A stretch of DNA of 18,565 bases, taken from assembly GCA_900544985.1 (NCBI GenBank), contig UQXK01000034.1:1-18565 (forward strand), given 5' to 3'. Below, one piece after another: positions 6,747 to 14,243 of the stretch. The notes under the pieces were generated by a model that ran no database searches, was not told where the DNA came from, and saw nothing but the letters and a program-made list of their open reading frames with translations. The translations under genes were made by a program, and so were the position numbers. Within the stretch, counting starts at the first letter, position 1. Each line of letters opens with the position of its first letter. The stretch is from an uncultured Eubacteriales bacterium (GTDB lineage Bacteria; Bacillota; Clostridia; Oscillospirales; CAG-272).

Positions 6747-7569
6747 AAAGTGCCGCGCCGTATGCTGTCGAGAAAGCGGCGCTTTGAGGTATTATAAAGT
6801 TTACACCGAAAAGTTCGTTCAGGTTTTTGAATATTTCCCCTGCCTGCGGAAGCTTTGTCATGTTTCCGGTGAGCACGATATCGCGTATTCCCGCGTTGCG
6901 TGCCGCAAATATTCCGAGCATGCCCGCTGTTTCGAAAACCATGTTTATTATTCCGAGCGCCATATCTCCATTTGTGGCGATGTCGGAAATCTTTCCGAAG
7001 TTTGCCGCAGTCATGTTTTCGGGAAGCGTTACGGTTCCACTTTTGTTTTTCGATATGTCTCTTATTTTGAGGTCTATATTGTCAAGAGTGCCTGTTTTGG
7101 CGGCTTCTATTATGTGATCGATAGATTCCATTCCGATAAGTTTTTTGGAAAGACCTATAAGCGTGCCTCCGCCCACACCGGTTCCGCCGAGGTAATTCGT
7201 AGAGAATACGCCGTCCTTGTTTTTTGCATGGACAAGCGCTGTTCCGGTTCCCATGCTGATTACGACTGCTTCCGAAAGACCGGAAAGATAAAGTCCTCCG
7301 CGGCCGACGCATGAAAACTCCGATTCGTGTATGCAGGGAAGTCCGTACAACGGTCCCTTTACAAATGACGATCCAGCGCCCGTGACGATAACTTTTTCTA
7401 TATCGTTGAGTTCTATTTCGTGATCAACTGTAAATTTGCCGAAAGCGCCGTAAAGCGACGTTATGGGGTCTGTCGCATGGACAAAAGTTTCTCCGAGAAC
7501 GGTACTTCCGCGAAATCCTACTATTTTGGTTGTGCTTCCGCCGACGTCTATTCCGATTATAACTTTCAC
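6739..7569 (-). CDS. coaW: Type II pantothenate kinase
   Basis: A 276-residue enzyme of the Staphylococcus/eukaryote-type PanK-II family. It phosphorylates pantothenate with ATP in the first step of CoA synthesis and is typically less sensitive to CoA feedback than type I. It has the ASKHA nucleotide-binding fold: phosphate loop GIDVGGSTTK (6-15), VTGAGSS (62-68), ESEF with the probable catalytic Glu (82-85), SMGTGTA (105-111) and the glycine-rich GGTGVGGGT (128-136). The start is GTG with AGAGG 7 bases upstream. It lies 33 bases after ddl, so the two are probably co-transcribed. No type III coaX is in the window. Confidence 0.92.
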   Translation of the reverse strand: MKVIIGIDVGGSTTKIVGFRGSTVLGETFVHATDPITSLYGAFGKFTVDHEIELNDIEKVIVTGAGSSFVKGPLYGLPCIHESEFSCVGRGGLYLSGLSEAVVISMGTGTALVHAKNKDGVFSTNYLGGTGVGGGTLIGLSKKLIGMESIDHIIEAAKTGTLDNIDLKIRDISKNKSGTVTLPENMTAANFGKISDIATNGDMALGIINMVFETAGMLGIFAARNAGIRDIVLTGNMTKLPQAGEIFKNLNELFGVNFIIPQSAAFSTAYGAALLK

Positions 7570-7602
7570 TTTTATACCTCTTTTATTTGTTGTACGTAAA
7601 TT

Positions 7603-8631
7603 TTATTTTTTATCTTTCGCGGCAAGCGCGATCGTTTCACATAATTCTTTATATGATATCCCGGCGGCTTTCGCTTCTATCGGAAGAAGCGAGAGCGGTG
7701 TCATACCGGGCAGAGTATTCGCTTCGAGTATGAAAAATTCGCCTGTTTTGTTGTCGAGCATAAAATCGATTCTGCTGTATGTCGAAAGTCCCAGCGCATG
7801 ATGCGCTTTCAGAGCCAAACCACACAGCCTTTCATTTTGTTCTTTTGAAAGCGGGGCGGGACAGATCTCCTCTGTGCAGCCGCTTTGATATTTCTTTGTG
7901 AAATCGTAGAAGCCTTCGCCTTTTGGACGTATTTCGACAGGCGGAAGCGCTTTGTCGTTTAAAATTCCGACTGAAAACTCTCTTCCGTCTATTTTTCTTT
8001 CGATTATTATTTTTTCATCGAATTTTTCAGCGTCAATAAGCGCGCCTTGCAGTTCCGATATATTGTTTATCATCGATACTCCCACGCTCGAACCGCATGA
8101 GCAGGGCTTTAAAACGCAGGGAAAACCGAGTTTCAAAATATCTTTTCCGGTATTTTTTGTATCGGTATATATCCAGTCTGCCGTGGGAATATTTTCCGCG
8201 CGGAATATGATTTTGGATATGTTTTTGTCCATTGCGGTAAGACAGGCGGCGTATCCGCTGCCCGTATATTTTATTCCCAGACAATCGAGGTATGCCTGTA
8301 ACTGTCCGTTTTCTCCCATGCCGCCGTGCATTGCAAGAAAGACGATATCCGCTTCTTTTACAAGCTCGTTTATTCCGTCGCCGACAAGGCGATTTCCGAT
8401 TCCCGTTTTTTCTTTCAGCTCCGAAAGATCGGGCGGATTTTCGGGTATGTCGTATTTGTAATTTCCGTCTTTTTTAAATAGCTCATCAGGTGTTTTTTCT
8501 GTTCCCGTATAAACGTCCGCAAGCGCCACACTGTGACCGCTTTCCATGAGCGCGTTCGCTATAAGCGATCCCGAAGAAAGGGAAACTTCGCGCTCCGGGC
8601 TGTATCCGCCCGCTAAAACTGCTATTTTCAT
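7603..8631 (-). CDS. ddl: D-alanine--D-alanine ligase
   Basis: A 342-residue ATP-grasp enzyme that joins two D-alanines for the peptidoglycan stem peptide. SPEREVSLSSG carries Glu15 of the first-subsite catalytic set. MHGGMGENGQLQAYLD and YTGSGYAACLTAMDK follow, then PCSCGSSVGVSM with the catalytic serine, and the C-terminal metal and ATP site RIDFMLDN to ILEANTLPGMTP. The omega-loop region reads KKYQSGCTEEICPAP. It lacks the His-containing loop of VanA-type D-Ala-D-Lac ligases, so D-Ala-D-Ala is the likely product, though the loop also lacks the second tyrosine of E. coli DdlB. AGGAGT precedes the ATG. It is the first gene of a ddl-coaW pair. No murF or other mur gene is nearby. Confidence 0.93.
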   Translation of the reverse strand: MKIAVLAGGYSPEREVSLSSGSLIANALMESGHSVALADVYTGTEKTPDELFKKDGNYKYDIPENPPDLSELKEKTGIGNRLVGDGINELVKEADIVFLAMHGGMGENGQLQAYLDCLGIKYTGSGYAACLTAMDKNISKIIFRAENIPTADWIYTDTKNTGKDILKLGFPCVLKPCSCGSSVGVSMINNISELQGALIDAEKFDEKIIIERKIDGREFSVGILNDKALPPVEIRPKGEGFYDFTKKYQSGCTEEICPAPLSKEQNERLCGLALKAHHALGLSTYSRIDFMLDNKTGEFFILEANTLPGMTPLSLLPIEAKAAGISYKELCETIALAAKDKK

Positions 8632-8959
8632 AAAAGACTCCTGTCGAAAAAATCAATGTTTTTGAATTTGATTATAAAAAATCGGTTTATAACTAAAATC
8701 AAGACGTCACTTATACAGAAGAGCTACGCGTGCTTTTTTCGGTTTGATATAAAGCCGAAAATTGATATGGAAAATCTCATCGAAACGCGGCATTTGTTCT
8801 TTGCTTTCCGGCAGAGCGGAGCTGTTGTGATTTTCGGTTTTGAGCTTACGCACCGAACACAATTCTGTTTAATAATCGCCATGTGCCGTCGGTCGTTTTA
8901 AACCTTTTTTCGAAAAAAGTTCGTTTTTGATTTTTGACTCTTGTTTTGGGTAAATTCCT
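8632..8959. other. Gene-free region upstream of ddl
   Basis: About 330 bases with no convincing gene. A TATAAT-like -10 for ddl lies on the minus strand near 8672-8677, but its best -35 (TTGATT) is 20 bases away, so the promoter is weak or activator-dependent. A perfect short palindrome CTTTTTTCGAAAAAAG is at 8904-8919. Small frames exist on both strands (about 50 to 80 codons) without a ribosome site or recognisable domain. Confidence 0.5.
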
Positions 8960-8998
8960 GTCTGCTCCGATACAAATATATCGGAGCAGACGTTTTTG
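8960..8998 (+). terminator. Terminator-like hairpin with T-run on the plus strand
   Basis: GTCTGCTCCGATA (8960-8972) pairs perfectly with TATCGGAGCAGAC (8979-8991), followed on the plus strand by GTTTTTG. For purB, which ends 10 bases away on the minus strand, no T-run follows the stem. It may stabilise the purB mRNA end, or terminate an unrecognised plus-strand transcript. Confidence 0.65.
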
Positions 8999-9000
8999 TT

Positions 9001-10425
9001 TTATACCGAGAGTTCGACTGTCGTTTTGCTTTTTCCGCCGAGTACCGGATCTATATAACCTTTTATAAATTCCTCTACCTGATGTTCGCTTCTGCCTGTG
9101 TAGCGAGAGGGAACAAGAAGTTCTTTGAGCTCATCGAGCGTTACATTGAAGGAAGGATCTTTGCATATGCGTTCGAGCATATCGTTCTTTTCGCCGTCTT
9201 CTTTTACTCTCTTGCCCGCTTCAATGGAGAGAAGGCGTATTTTTTCATGGATATCCTGTCTGTCTCCGCCGCGGCGTACAAGGTCCATCATGATGTTTTC
9301 GGAAGCGATGAACGGAAGTTCTGCCATTACGCGGGATTCTATTACTTTCGGATATACTACAAGTTCGGACGTTACATTTATGTAGATATTGAGTATCGCG
9401 TCTGCGGCAAGGAATGCCTCGCTCATGGCGATACGTTTGTTTGCACTGTCGTCAAGCGTGCGCTCGAACCACTGTGTAGACGCCGTCATCGCAGGGTTTG
9501 TGGAATCCGCGATTATATATCTTGCAAGAGAGCAGATTCTTTCACATCTCATCGGGTTGCGCTTGTAAGGCATTGCAGAGGAGCCTATCTGATTCTTTTC
9601 AAAAGGCTCTTCCATTTCCTTGAAGGATTGGAGAAGTCTCATGTCGTTTGCAAATTTGGACGCGCTCTGTGCAATTCCCGAAAGAACATTCATTATTCTG
9701 GAATCGAATTTTCTTGTATATGTCTGTCCCGAAACGGGTACGACTTTGGAAAATCCGAAGTCCGAGGCAATGCGCTTTTCAAGCTCTTTTATCTTTTCTT
9801 CGTCTCCGTCGAAAAGCTCCATGAAGCTTGCCTGCGTACCTGTTGTGCCTTTTTGTCCGAGCATTGCAAGCGAATCGATAACGAAATCGAGGTCGCAAAG
9901 ATCGAGATAAAGCTCATACATCCAGAGCGTTGCACGCTTGCCTACCGTTGTAAGCTGAGCGGGTTGAAGATGTGTATAAGCAAGGCAGGGCATAGCTTTG
10001 TATTTCAATGCGAAATCGCGAAGGTTTGCAAGTACCGCGGTGAGCTTTTCACGAACGAGTTCGAGAGCTTTTTTGGAGATTATCATATCCGTATTGTCGC
10101 CTACATAGCAAGAGGTTGCTCCGAGGTGGATTATTCCTTTGGCGCTCGGACACTGGTCCCCGTATGCGTGAACATGAGACATAACGTCGTGGCGGAGCTT
10201 CTTTTCATACTCCTCTGCAACTTCGTAATTTATGTCGTCCTTATGAGCTTCAAGCTCTTTTATTTGCTCTTCTGTTATGTCAAGACCGAGGGCTTTTTCC
10301 GCTTTTGCAAGAGAGACCCAGAGAGCTCGCCATGTTGTAAATTTCATGTCCTGGGAGAAAAGATACTGCATTTCCGCGCTGGCGTATCTTCCGGAGAACG
10401 CGCTTTCATATTTACTTCTGTTCAT
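9001..10425 (-). CDS. purB: Adenylosuccinate lyase
   Basis: A 474-residue member of the fumarase/aspartase superfamily. It splits SAICAR to AICAR and adenylosuccinate to AMP, releasing fumarate in both reactions, and acts as a cytoplasmic tetramer. The superfamily signature is clear as SSAMPYKRNPMRCE in the flexible catalytic loop. HLGATSCYVGDNTD and the THLQPAQLTTVGKR segment carry the conserved active-site histidines, serine and threonine. Its length fits the longer form of PurB (about 475). An AAAGGAC ribosome site precedes ATG. It follows the aspartate-aminotransferase-type gene by 28 bases, suggesting one transcript. Both relate to aspartate use, since PurB substrates receive nitrogen from aspartate. 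Confidence 0.95.
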   Translation of the reverse strand: MNRSKYESAFSGRYASAEMQYLFSQDMKFTTWRALWVSLAKAEKALGLDITEEQIKELEAHKDDINYEVAEEYEKKLRHDVMSHVHAYGDQCPSAKGIIHLGATSCYVGDNTDMIISKKALELVREKLTAVLANLRDFALKYKAMPCLAYTHLQPAQLTTVGKRATLWMYELYLDLCDLDFVIDSLAMLGQKGTTGTQASFMELFDGDEEKIKELEKRIASDFGFSKVVPVSGQTYTRKFDSRIMNVLSGIAQSASKFANDMRLLQSFKEMEEPFEKNQIGSSAMPYKRNPMRCERICSLARYIIADSTNPAMTASTQWFERTLDDSANKRIAMSEAFLAADAILNIYINVTSELVVYPKVIESRVMAELPFIASENIMMDLVRRGGDRQDIHEKIRLLSIEAGKRVKEDGEKNDMLERICKDPSFNVTLDELKELLVPSRYTGRSEHQVEEFIKGYIDPVLGGKSKTTVELSV

Positions 10426-10453
10426 TTTGTTGTCCTTTCGGCATTATATGTAT

Positions 10454-11737
10454 TTATTTGAGATATGTTTCCGCACAAGCTATTTTTACGCAGAGGCAGA
10501 GAATTTCGGACGCTTTTTTAAGTTCCTCTACCGAAGGGTAAGAGGGCGCTATACGGAGGTTTTCATCATGCGGGTCTTTACCGTAAGGGAAAGTTGCACC
10601 TACGTTTGTGAGAGTGACTCCCGCGTCGCGGCAAAGCTCGTATACGCGCTTTGCACTGCCGCCTGTTACGTCAAGGCTTATAAAGTATCCGCCCGTGGGA
10701 CGTGACCATTTCGCAATTCCGAGACCCGAAAGTTCTCTGTCGAATGCTTCGAGCACCGTTTCGAATCTCGGTCTTAAAAGCGCCGCGTGTTTTTTCATAT
10801 GAGAAAGAACGCCGTCGGCATCTTTGAAGAATTTTACATGGCGGAGCTGATTTACTTTATCGTAGGAAATTATCTGCGCACCGATATATTTTTTTGCGTA
10901 TTCCATGTTGTCTGCGCTCGTTATAAACGCGGATATGCCGCTTCCCGCATGTGTGATCTTCGAGGTGGAAGTGAACATATAGACCATGTTCTCGTTTTTT
11001 GTTCCCTTTGTAAGAGAGAAAATATTGAGAAGCTCCGGTGCGTTTTCATTGAGATCGTGGACCATGTATGCGTTATCCCAGAAAATTCGAAAATCCTTTG
11101 CGGCGGGGGAAAGAGATGCGAAGCGTTTTACCGTTTCGTCGCTGTATACAGCGCCCGTCGGGTTTGAGTGCTTCGGTACGCACCAGATTCCTTTTATCGT
11201 TTCGTCTTCCGAAACGAGCTTTTCTACGGTGTCCATGTCGGGACCGCTCTCTGTCATTTCCACGGGAATCATCTCTATTCCGAATGTTTCGCATATGGAA
11301 AAGTGTCTGTCATATCCCGGGGCGGGACAAAGAAATTTTACTTTTTCACATTTTGACCAAGGGAGAGAAGCTTCGTCTACGCCGAAAATTTCCGCGCGTG
11401 CGACCGCATCGAACATGAGCTGCAAGCTCGACGCGCCGCCGACAAAAACATTTTCCGTATCCACGTGGCATAGATCCGCAAAAAGCTTTCTCGCAGAAGG
11501 AAGTCCGCAGAGGATACCGTAGTTTCTTGTATCTGCCGTGCCATCTATGCAGTCTTCTTTATTTTTGAGGATATCGAGCATTCCGTCGGAAAGGTCAAGC
11601 TGTTCGGGAGACGGTTTGCCGCGGGACATATCGAGTTTAATCCCTTCTTCTTTGATTTTTTCATATTCCGAAACGAGTTTATTATATTCGCTTAAAAGCT
11701 CTTCGCGGCTCAATTCGGAAAAGGGTTTTTTTGACAT
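10454..11737 (-). CDS. PLP-dependent aminotransferase, probable aspartate aminotransferase (AspT type)
   Basis: A 427-residue fold-type I aminotransferase of the Asp_aminotransf family that includes Corynebacterium glutamicum AspT. It is longer than AspC-type enzymes because of an N-terminal helical extension (about 1-35). Key parts are MSRGKPSPEQLDLS (37-50), RNYGILCGLPSARK (71-84), the PLP-binding KHSNPTG (189-195) and WDNAY (220-224), and the Schiff-base Lys260 in TSTSKITHAGSG. A probable substrate-binding arginine is in NLRIAPSYPS near the end. The reaction is expected to be aspartate plus 2-oxoglutarate to oxaloacetate plus glutamate, but specificity is inferred from family. TAGGAG precedes ATG. 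It leads a probable pair with purB. Confidence 0.85.
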   Translation of the reverse strand: MSKKPFSELSREELLSEYNKLVSEYEKIKEEGIKLDMSRGKPSPEQLDLSDGMLDILKNKEDCIDGTADTRNYGILCGLPSARKLFADLCHVDTENVFVGGASSLQLMFDAVARAEIFGVDEASLPWSKCEKVKFLCPAPGYDRHFSICETFGIEMIPVEMTESGPDMDTVEKLVSEDETIKGIWCVPKHSNPTGAVYSDETVKRFASLSPAAKDFRIFWDNAYMVHDLNENAPELLNIFSLTKGTKNENMVYMFTSTSKITHAGSGISAFITSADNMEYAKKYIGAQIISYDKVNQLRHVKFFKDADGVLSHMKKHAALLRPRFETVLEAFDRELSGLGIAKWSRPTGGYFISLDVTGGSAKRVYELCRDAGVTLTNVGATFPYGKDPHDENLRIAPSYPSVEELKKASEILCLCVKIACAETYLK

Positions 11738-11772
11738 ATTCTGCTCCTATATATTTAGTTATAAACTTGATT

Positions 11773-11830
11773 ATCGGGGATTTTGCCGTGGTGCCCCGAT
11801 TAAAGAAACTTTTCGGGAAAGTTTCTTTAA
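11773..11830. repeat. Pair of perfect hairpins upstream of the aminotransferase gene
   Basis: ATCGGGG (11773-11779) pairs with CCCCGAT (11794-11800). Directly next, TTAAAGAAACTTT (11800-11812) pairs with AAAGTTTCTTTAA (11818-11830) around a 5-base loop. They form the left end of the repeat cluster that runs to asnS, and resemble the G-block hairpin at 6549-6580. Confidence 0.7.
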
Positions 11831-11872
11831 AATCTTCAAAAGCTTTGCTGAAAATAAATCGGTGTGTTTTGC

Positions 11873-12221
11873 GCAAAGTTCTTTGGTCTGCTTTTCTTCG
11901 GGGGAAAGGTAGGGTTCTTTGGCACACCTCTCTTTTGAAAAGAGAAAAATTCCTGAAAAGCTTTTTGTGCAAAGTTCTTTGGCACACCTTTCTCCGAAAG
12001 AAGGCGTGATTTTACCTTTCTTTTGAAAAGGGAAGATTTCCTGAAAAGCTTTCAAGGGGCAGAAAGCTTTTTTGCAAAGTTCTTTGGTACACCTTTCTCC
12101 GAAAGAAGGCGTGATTTTACCTTTCTTTTGAAAAGGGAAAATTTCCTGAAAAGCTTTCAAGGGGTAGTAAACTTTTTTGTGCAAAGTTCTTTGGCACACC
12201 TTTCTCCGAAAGAAAGGTGTG
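11873..12221 (-). repeat. Tandem array of hairpin repeat units after asnS
   Basis: GCAAAGTTCTTTGG recurs at 11873, 11969, 12074 and 12181, giving units of 96, 105 and 107 bases and a final partial unit. The units at 11969 and 12074 are near-identical in order: GCAAAGTTCTTTGG, the CACCTTTCTCCGAAAG hairpin, ACCTTTCTTTTGAAAAGG, TTTCCTGAAAAGCTTTCAAGGGG, then AAAGCTTTTTT or a variant of it. The final hairpin (12195-12205 with 12211-12221) ends on the base before the asnS stop codon at 12222-12224. The apparent reading frames across the array are products of the repeat and are not called as genes. Confidence 0.9.
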
Positions 12222-13616
12222 TTAAATGTCGGCGTTTCCTGTTGTTCTGGGGAAGAGTTCGACGTCGCGTATGTTGGAAACTCCCGTTATATACATGATA
12301 AGTCTTTCGAATCCGAGTCCGAAGCCCGCATGGTGCGTGCCGCCGTATTTTCTAAGTTCGGTGTACCACCAGTAATCTTCGGGATTGAGCCCGAAATCCT
12401 TGTAGGCTTTTTCGAGAAGATCGAGTCTTTCTTCACGTTGTGAACCGCCGATAAGCTCTCCTACGCCGGGAACGAGCATATCCATTGCGGCGACTGTTTT
12501 GCCGTCGTCGTTGCGGCGCATATAGAACGCCTTTATCTCTCTGGGATAGTTTATGACGAATACGGGTTTTTTGAAAACCTTTTCGCAGAGGTATCTTTCG
12601 TGCTCCGTTTGGAGATCGCAGCCCCAGAACGGTTTGAATTCGAATTTTTCTCCGCTCTCTTCGAGAAGTTTTACCGCGTCTGTGTAGCTTACTCTTGCAA
12701 AATCGTTGCTTACGATGTTGTTGAGTCTTTCGAGAACGGTGTTGTCTACGAATTTGTTGAAGAATGCAAGCTCTGCCGCGCACGTTTTCAGCACGTGGGA
12801 GATGACGGATTTTGTCATTGCCTCTGCGAGCTCCATGTCGTCTTCAAGGTCGGAAAACGCGATTTCCGGCTCTATCATCCAGAATTCCGCCGCGTGACGG
12901 GGCGTGTAGGAACGTTCCGCTCTGAATGTCGGTCCGAACGTATATACGTTTGCGAACGCCTGCGCGAAGCACTCCGCGTTGAGCTGACCGGAAACGGTGA
13001 GGCTTGCCGCTTTGCCGAAGAAATCCTTCGAAAAATCGACCTTGCCGTCTTCCGTTTTGGGAGGATTATCCATATCGAGGTTCGTTACTCTGAACATCTC
13101 TCCCGCGCCTTCGCAGTCGCTTACCGTTATAAGCGGCGTGTGCGCATAAAGAAATCCGCGTTCGTTGAAAAATTTGTGAATGGCAAATGCGGCTTCCGAG
13201 CGTACGCGGAATACCGCCGTATAAATGTTTGCTCTGGGGCGAAGATGCGGTATCGTGCGCAGAAATTCGAGGGAAGTCTTTTTCTTTTGCAGAGGATAAT
13301 CGGGAGTGGAGGTGCCCTCTACCGCTACTTCTTCGGCTTTTATTTCAAAAGGCTGAGGCGCATCGGGAGTGAGTACAAGTATACCCTTTACTATGAGCGC
13401 CGCGCCTACATTCTGTTTTGCTATCTCGGCATAATTGCTTATTTTATCCGCTTCTATTACTATTTGCAAGCGCGAAAATGTGCTTCCGTCGTTGAGTTCG
13501 ATAAATCCGAAAGCGTTGCTTGCACGGATCGTTCTTGCCCAACCTGCTACGGTCAGGGTCTTTCCCGAAAATTCTTCGGGGGAAGAAAAAATTTCTTTTA
13601 CGGTTGTTCTTTTCAT
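12222..13616 (-). CDS. asnS: Asparaginyl-tRNA synthetase
   Basis: A 464-residue class IIb synthetase, the usual length for bacterial AsnRS. It charges tRNA-Asn in the cytoplasm. An OB-fold anticodon-binding domain (about 18-110, GKTLTVAGWARTIRAS) precedes the catalytic core. Motif 2 is FRAERSYTPRHAAEFWMIEP (231-250), where the serine/threonine-type pattern and HAAEFWM distinguish AsnRS from AspRS. Motif 3 is GFGLGFERLIMYITG near the C-terminus. AGGAAGGTG precedes the ATG. An upstream T-box leader with an AAC specifier confirms the assignment and shows regulation by uncharged tRNA-Asn. The gene ends directly on a hairpin-repeat array. Presence of AsnRS means direct Asn-tRNA charging exists here; whether GatCAB is also used cannot be seen. 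Confidence 0.97.
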   Translation of the reverse strand: MKRTTVKEIFSSPEEFSGKTLTVAGWARTIRASNAFGFIELNDGSTFSRLQIVIEADKISNYAEIAKQNVGAALIVKGILVLTPDAPQPFEIKAEEVAVEGTSTPDYPLQKKKTSLEFLRTIPHLRPRANIYTAVFRVRSEAAFAIHKFFNERGFLYAHTPLITVSDCEGAGEMFRVTNLDMDNPPKTEDGKVDFSKDFFGKAASLTVSGQLNAECFAQAFANVYTFGPTFRAERSYTPRHAAEFWMIEPEIAFSDLEDDMELAEAMTKSVISHVLKTCAAELAFFNKFVDNTVLERLNNIVSNDFARVSYTDAVKLLEESGEKFEFKPFWGCDLQTEHERYLCEKVFKKPVFVINYPREIKAFYMRRNDDGKTVAAMDMLVPGVGELIGGSQREERLDLLEKAYKDFGLNPEDYWWYTELRKYGGTHHAGFGLGFERLIMYITGVSNIRDVELFPRTTGNADI

Positions 13617-13782
13617 AAAAACACCTTCCTTTTGTGATTTTATATTGATATCCGAATCCGCTTTTTATATTATTGTGAGAATTTTATAGGTATATATTGC
13701 ATTTTTCGTAACGTTATGAAGATAACGGCAATGATAAGCACGCATAAGCGGTTGAAATGTCGTTTTTTCTCGAAATAAAAAC

Positions 13783-14066
13783 AAAAAAGCACCTTCGGAT
13801 ATTTTGCAGCATAAAATTCCCTTATTTCGGGACGAATGCTGCGATCCGCGGTGCCACCCAATTTACCGTAAAATTTTTCTCCGGTCACTTTTAGTGCTTC
13901 AAACAAAGCCTTGAAGCTTAACGCGCCTCAAACGTCTTGCCTACTTTATATTTTCAGCTTGCTGCTCCGAAGTGTTATTCGCTCAAACGCCATAGCGGAA
14001 CTTTCACCGTCTTCCGCTCGCTTTGTATACTCTTTTGAGTTACTTCTCTTCATCAATGCATTTATC
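13783..14066 (-). ncRNA. T-box leader RNA, asparagine-specific, controlling asnS
   Basis: On the minus strand the RNA starts near 14066. Stem I opens with the typical GATGAAGAGAAGTA and carries the apical GGTGAAAG. The specifier region GAATAACACTTCGGAG places codon AAC (Asn) at 13976-13974. The T-box bulge sequence TGGGTGGCACCGCGG starts at 13860. Its UGGC pairs with a tRNA 3' end GCCA, fitting the G discriminator of tRNA-Asn. The competing terminator pairs GCACC (13854-13850) with GGTGC (13793-13789), with an inner GCAGCAT/ATGCTGC stem and a T-run at 13788-13783. Uncharged tRNA-Asn should stabilise the antiterminator and turn asnS on. About 165 bases separate the terminator from the asnS start. 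Confidence 0.93.
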
Positions 14067-14072
14067 GGATAT

Positions 14073-14102
14073 ATAATATCATATGTAGAATCTTCCTGTC
14101 AA
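14073..14102 (-). promoter_or_regulatory. Promoter of the asnS T-box transcript
   Basis: On the minus strand, consensus TTGACA (14102-14097) and TATTAT (14078-14073) are 18 bases apart. This places the transcription start just before the T-box Stem I. Confidence 0.75.
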
Positions 14103-14152
14103 GTGTTTTGACGGGTTTTCTCGGCTTTACTCCTATTTGTTGAGCTTTTTTG

Positions 14153-14181
14153 TTGACATCCGGCAGATAAAAATGTATAAT
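14153..14181 (+). promoter_or_regulatory. Consensus promoter of the transketolase genes
   Basis: TTGACA (14153-14158) and TATAAT (14176-14181) with exactly 17 bases between: a perfect sigma-A promoter, about 60 bases before the start codon. It is divergent from the asnS promoter, with the -35 boxes about 50 bases apart. Strong constitutive expression is expected. Confidence 0.9.
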
Positions 14182-14243
14182 CATATAAAAAGTTCTTTTT
14201 GGGAATGGTTTTTATAAACAAAAAACACGGAGGTGGATAATTC

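Noticed and set aside
6348..6797. Plus-strand open frame of 149 codons in the hsp20-coaW gap
   Set aside because: It runs through two copies of a hairpin repeat and two terminators and into coaW; its internal repetition comes from the DNA repeat.
7603..8631. VanA-type D-Ala-D-Lac resistance ligase
   Set aside because: The omega loop lacks the VanA His-containing pattern and no vanH or vanX neighbours exist; it pairs with coaW instead.
8941..10461. Plus-strand open frame of 506 codons antisense to purB
   Set aside because: It is the opposite strand of a clear purB gene. The product is rich in Cys, Tyr, Phe and Arg with no domain, as expected for a shadow frame, and no ribosome site is present.
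11771..12199. Overlapping open frames on both strands of the asnS-aminotransferase gap
   Set aside because: All are translations of the tandem repeat units; Lys/Phe-rich repeated peptides with no start signals.
11873..12221. CRISPR array
   Set aside because: The units of about 100 bases are similar throughout, with no short constant repeat separated by unique spacers, and no cas genes are present.
12600..13637. Plus-strand open frame of 345 codons antisense to asnS
   Set aside because: Shadow of asnS with low-complexity, Cys/Arg/Phe-rich composition; asnS itself is certain from motifs and the T-box.
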